From Bacteriovoracaceae bacterium (GTDB lineage Bacteria > Bdellovibrionota > Bacteriovoracia > Bacteriovoracales > Bacteriovoracaceae): DNA of 64,000 nt. The stretch is from the NCBI GenBank assembly GCA_016784965.1, contig JADHTQ010000021.1, positions 1 through 64,000 of the forward strand. Reading direction: 5' to 3'. The position numbers and the translations under genes are program-made. The notes beneath the pieces are model-generated. The model was not told where the DNA came from, made no database searches, and saw only the letters and a list, made by a program, of their open reading frames with translations. Positions 61,115-64,000 of the stretch are shown piece after piece (position 1 is the first letter of the stretch; every line of letters starts with the position of its first letter).

Positions 61115-64000
61115 ATGACAAACAAAACTCAAGACTGGATTAATTTCTTTAGTATATTTTCCCTTATATGCGTGATTTTAGGTACACCCGTCATCTCTAA
61201 TGCTGGTTTTATCCGTAGTTATAAGCACATAACTCCAAGAACACTTTGTCGTGAATATAGGCTTACACCATCCATTGAATCTGAAATGTCAGATGACTTA
61301 CTATGCGTTTGTGATGAGTTAACAGAATATAATGAGCTAGATAAAAGAGAAGGTGGATTGATCTGCAATGAAATCAGATCTTTAAAGAGTCAACGTGACG
61401 TCACGGCAATAGCTGCATTCTCTAAGTTAATGGACACACCACTTAGCAAAAATCCATTAATACAACTCAAAGAGTTCTCCTTAAAAATTGCAAAATATAA
61501 TCAAGAATTTTCCGATCCTGCCATGAAGGATAAAAAGCGAATAAGCAAGGTTATAAGAGAGCTTTATGACGAAATTGAACAAAAGATCAAGGAACCTGAG
61601 TTACAAAATTTAATAACTATTAAGCCACTTTTACGTAACATTATAAATGAATACATTACACTTTTAAGAGTTAAAAAAGTAAGAAGGGCAAAATCACGTT
61701 CAAAACTCTATCGCAAGGCAAAGTTGCTCAAAAAAATGCTCACCCCTGGAGATGACCATGGAATATTAAAAATTACAGCTAAAAATATTGCAAAACTGCC
61801 ACTAAGGAAAGTATGTGAACACTATGAATTATTACCTTCTTTTAAAGAACAGATGCCAGATGACTTAATTTGCATATGCGAGGAAACTAAAGGTTTTTAT
61901 AGCACAATAAAGCGGACTGGTGGCCCACTTTGCAACACCTTTAGAACACTTAAAAAAGCTAATGACCAAAAATCACAAGCTGCCATTGCAATGATTCTTG
62001 AAACACCTTTCGACAAATTTAAAGCTGTACATGCTTTTAAAAAAGCTAAAGCAACCCCAAAAGCTCTTGATATTAAGAAGTTATCTATACAGGAAATTTG
62101 TAGGCGGTATGACTACCTACCATCGTTAGACTTAAAATACTCTAATGACATCCTATGTGTCTGTGATGAATTAAAGGGGATGCATAGTCTAGCGAAGAAA
62201 GAGCCAGGTCCATTGTGTGAAGAGATAAGATCTTTAAGGGAAGAACGTAGCCTTGGGAGTGTTGATAAAATCTCACAGCTTGTCAGCATTTCGTATGAAA
62301 AATTTGTTGAATCTAAAAAAACAAAAAAGAAAACACCTCAAAAAGATCCTAAATTATTACAACAGCAGCAACTGGCAAAGAAGCTAGCCAGCTTAAGCCC
62401 ATTTAAAAAGCCAGACCTACAAGAGATTGCACAACAGTTACAAATTGCACACTTTAAATACATGAAACAAAACCCAAAAAGTGTAAATAGAGAATTATAT
62501 GAAAAAACCGAACTTACAAATGCATGTATAAATACAGCAACATCAAAAAAGAAGCCTACCGTTTTTATTATCTCCCTTTCTGATAAAGTTTGCCGAGTTG
62601 AAAGTGAAAATTCCTCTTTGGATTTAGGTGACTTAGGTAGCACCAAAACAAAGAACAACACTACTGACCTTGAAAACATTTTAAGCGGCATAGAGTTTAT
62701 ACCAAAAGGGATAGAACCAAATGATATTTTCATTGCTGCAGATATTTTATCTGAACAATTAAAAGGTGACAGTAATGACATTTTTACAATTAGTGGGTTA
62801 ACAAAGACTGTTATGAAAATCAACGAAGATGTCGACCCAGAAGATGATACAAGGTATATTCCAAAGCTAACCCTAGAGCTAACTGGTGCTTTAACAGATA
62901 TAATGGAGAAGGCATTAATCATCAAAGTTGCTACTCAAAATGTAATCAACGATCAAACTATTGATGTAAAAACAAGGCATACAGTTCTTACTACTTACAT
63001 ATCAGAGGTCTTAAGTAATGTCAGAGCTTACTTACTACTTCTTTGGAATCATAAAAAAGATCCACACAAAGATATCTTAACCATCAATCTTAGTTCATTA
63101 ATGACGATATCATTTCCTAGTGATTTAGTACCAAAGCCAACAGACTCTACGGACTTAATAAGTAAAATGCAGCAAGAGATTCAAGATGCAGGAGATGTGG
63201 TGGTTATAGATGATCCATTACAAAGTGGTCTAAAAACTATAATTGATCATCCTGTTAAAATACTTCAAAGAAAGGCCAATGTTTTAATAAGTGCCCCAAC
63301 TGTTGATAACTACATGCTTGCCATAAAACTAATATCCTTAAAAACCATTCTTGAAAAAGTGAAATTCGATAGAACAATTACGGATAAAACATACCCATAC
63401 AAGGTGCCAGATTCATGTCGCATAAGCAACAATGGCGAATTGCCAGACTTCATCCCATTTGAACAAACAACAAAAGAGACACGTTCTAACATGTTGGATG
63501 ATATGTTAAAACAATATGCTTTAACTTATGAAAGCGATGAATACTGGAAGCATTATTCCAAAAACAACACCAATGCCAGTCCAATTGAAGGAGGGCTCAA
63601 TGGTCTAATGATTTTCGAGCGGTGGAAAGCAGCCCATGATGCATTAGCACCGGAAGTAGATACTTTATCACTTCAATTTTTGGCCAACAAACTTAATCCA
63701 TCACCACTTCCTAGTCGTGAAGTTGCATTAGATGACTATAAAGATTTTGATAAAGTGAAAGACATAAAAGAAACCATGGCACTGGCATATTTGGCCAATC
63801 CATCAACTCTTGAAAGCTACTTACCTCCTCATAAAGGAATCATTGAGCAAAGAAAAAATATTTTTCAAACAGTAACTACCATAAGCAAAAAAAGCGATAT
63901 TAAGCATGTCTCGCCAAGGCTGGGTCCTACCAGTTCAACCAAGTATAATTTAACACCATACTTGGCAGCCAAAATGGAAAATGGCAATACTGGTAATTGG
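61115..64000 (+). CDS. exported protein with three four-Cys repeats, cut by the window edge
   Basis: The frame opens at ATG 61115 (GGAG five bases upstream) and runs open to the right edge: at least 962 codons. The signal region is SIFSLICVILGTPVISNA. Residues 39-95, about 228-285 and 323-379 are three copies of a 57-58-residue unit of pattern C-x(2)-[EHR]Y-x(3)-P...DD/ND-[LI][LI]C[VI]C[DE]E...GG/PG-[LP]xC, that is, one Cys, a CxC pair and one Cys in each. Between and after them lie charged spacers and long alpha/beta regions without such Cys. I know no family with this repeat. The stop codon is outside the window. Confidence 0.75.
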   Translation, partial: MTNKTQDWINFFSIFSLICVILGTPVISNAGFIRSYKHITPRTLCREYRLTPSIESEMSDDLLCVCDELTEYNELDKREGGLICNEIRSLKSQRDVTAIAAFSKLMDTPLSKNPLIQLKEFSLKIAKYNQEFSDPAMKDKKRISKVIRELYDEIEQKIKEPELQNLITIKPLLRNIINEYITLLRVKKVRRAKSRSKLYRKAKLLKKMLTPGDDHGILKITAKNIAKLPLRKVCEHYELLPSFKEQMPDDLICICEETKGFYSTIKRTGGPLCNTFRTLKKANDQKSQAAIAMILETPFDKFKAVHAFKKAKATPKALDIKKLSIQEICRRYDYLPSLDLKYSNDILCVCDELKGMHSLAKKEPGPLCEEIRSLREERSLGSVDKISQLVSISYEKFVESKKTKKKTPQKDPKLLQQQQLAKKLASLSPFKKPDLQEIAQQLQIAHFKYMKQNPKSVNRELYEKTELTNACINTATSKKKPTVFIISLSDKVCRVESENSSLDLGDLGSTKTKNNTTDLENILSGIEFIPKGIEPNDIFIAADILSEQLKGDSNDIFTISGLTKTVMKINEDVDPEDDTRYIPKLTLELTGALTDIMEKALIIKVATQNVINDQTIDVKTRHTVLTTYISEVLSNVRAYLLLLWNHKKDPHKDILTINLSSLMTISFPSDLVPKPTDSTDLISKMQQEIQDAGDVVVIDDPLQSGLKTIIDHPVKILQRKANVLISAPTVDNYMLAIKLISLKTILEKVKFDRTITDKTYPYKVPDSCRISNNGELPDFIPFEQTTKETRSNMLDDMLKQYALTYESDEYWKHYSKNNTNASPIEGGLNGLMIFERWKAAHDALAPEVDTLSLQFLANKLNPSPLPSREVALDDYKDFDKVKDIKETMALAYLANPSTLESYLPPHKGIIEQRKNIFQTVTTISKKSDIKHVSPRLGPTSSTKYNLTPYLAAKMENGNTGNW
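61229..61399 (+). repeat. four-Cys repeat, copy 1 (protein-level)
   Basis: Residues 39-95: begins TPRTLCREYRLTPS, then DDLLCVCDELTEY, and ends REGGLICNEIRSLKS. Twelve or more positions are identical or conservative with copies 2 and 3. Confidence 0.8.
61796..61969 (+). repeat. four-Cys repeat, copy 2 (protein-level)
   Basis: Begins LPLRKVCEHYELLPS, then DDLICICEETKGF, and ends RTGGPLCNTFRTLKK. The CxC pair and flanking DDL are kept. It lies about 190 residues after copy 1. Confidence 0.8.
62081..62251 (+). repeat. four-Cys repeat, copy 3 (protein-level)
   Basis: Begins LSIQEICRRYDYLPS, then NDILCVCDELKGM, and ends EPGPLCEEIRSLREE. It lies 38 residues after copy 2 and is closest to copy 1 in the CVCDEL block. 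Confidence 0.8.

Noticed and set aside
62338-62925. 195-residue minus-strand frame
   Set aside because: It is antisense within the long plus-strand frame from 61115, which keeps a steady reading frame and a repeat pattern.
1-64000. CRISPR arrays, phage or IS elements
   Set aside because: No regularly spaced repeat array, transposase or phage structural gene was seen on either strand.

Overview
The window looks like chromosomal DNA of a low-GC member of the Bdellovibrionota, probably a marine Halobacteriovorax/Bacteriovorax-like predator. The reasons are the AT-rich composition, the very high share of exported proteins (beta-barrel-like outer-membrane proteins, lipoproteins, secreted proteases), many conserved-looking unknowns, a PilB/GspE-type ATPase, and a gene style of short spacings and frequent GTG/TTG starts behind good GGAGG-type sites. 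This taxonomic call is inference; there is no rRNA here. I found no phage, IS element, CRISPR array or rRNA. One tRNA (Asp, GUC) is present.

Layout. 0-2.8 kb (minus): a C-terminally odd MFS transporter, a DUF234-type AAA ATPase and tRNA-Asp. 2.8-6.6 kb: a TauE/SafE permease (minus), then a tight plus-strand run of SDR, SAM methyltransferase, DUF6165-like protein and a second methyltransferase. 6.6-13.8 kb (minus): housekeeping block yceD-rpmF-fabD-fabG-acpP-fabF-glyA, then nrdR-nusB and an unknown gene; it supplies fatty-acid synthesis, one-carbon units and transcription control. 13.9-19.6 kb: shikimate kinase with a degenerate-receiver protein, membrane proteins, a membrane protein with a possible HTH, and a coiled-coil protein beside a stand-alone FliG-like protein. 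19.6-25.0 kb (minus): glmU-glmS-pcrA, giving UDP-GlcNAc precursors and a repair helicase. 25.2-28.5 kb: lon protease, a single-domain response regulator and a small membrane protein.

28.6-49.5 kb mixes exported proteins (HExxH metalloprotease, NlpC/P60-like protein, beta-barrels, TolC), lipoproteins (one with ankyrin repeats), a YihY/BrkB-like membrane protein with an added C-terminal region, a divergent PRPP synthetase, a PilB/GspE-type ATPase, D-Tyr-tRNA deacylase, and a three-gene operon (membrane protein, coiled-coil fused to a small-heat-shock domain, App1/DUF2183-type HAD phosphatase).

49.5-64 kb is almost wholly plus-strand and accessory: a lipoprotein (minus), a membrane-anchored unknown, an SH3-like/beta-barrel protein, an orphan possible PD-(D/E)XK nuclease, a 1373-residue exported unknown that touches the start codon of an 1098-residue subtilisin-family protease, and an exported protein of at least 962 residues that runs off the right edge and carries three copies of an apparently undescribed four-cysteine repeat. 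This end is the best candidate for an undescribed system: a secreted or envelope protease with a giant partner and a Cys-repeat protein, plausibly used in prey invasion or prey-cell remodelling. That role is inference.

No stretch over 300 bases lacks a gene. Every start site given was chosen by reading the upstream bases; where it is moved inward from the longest possible frame, the entry says why.
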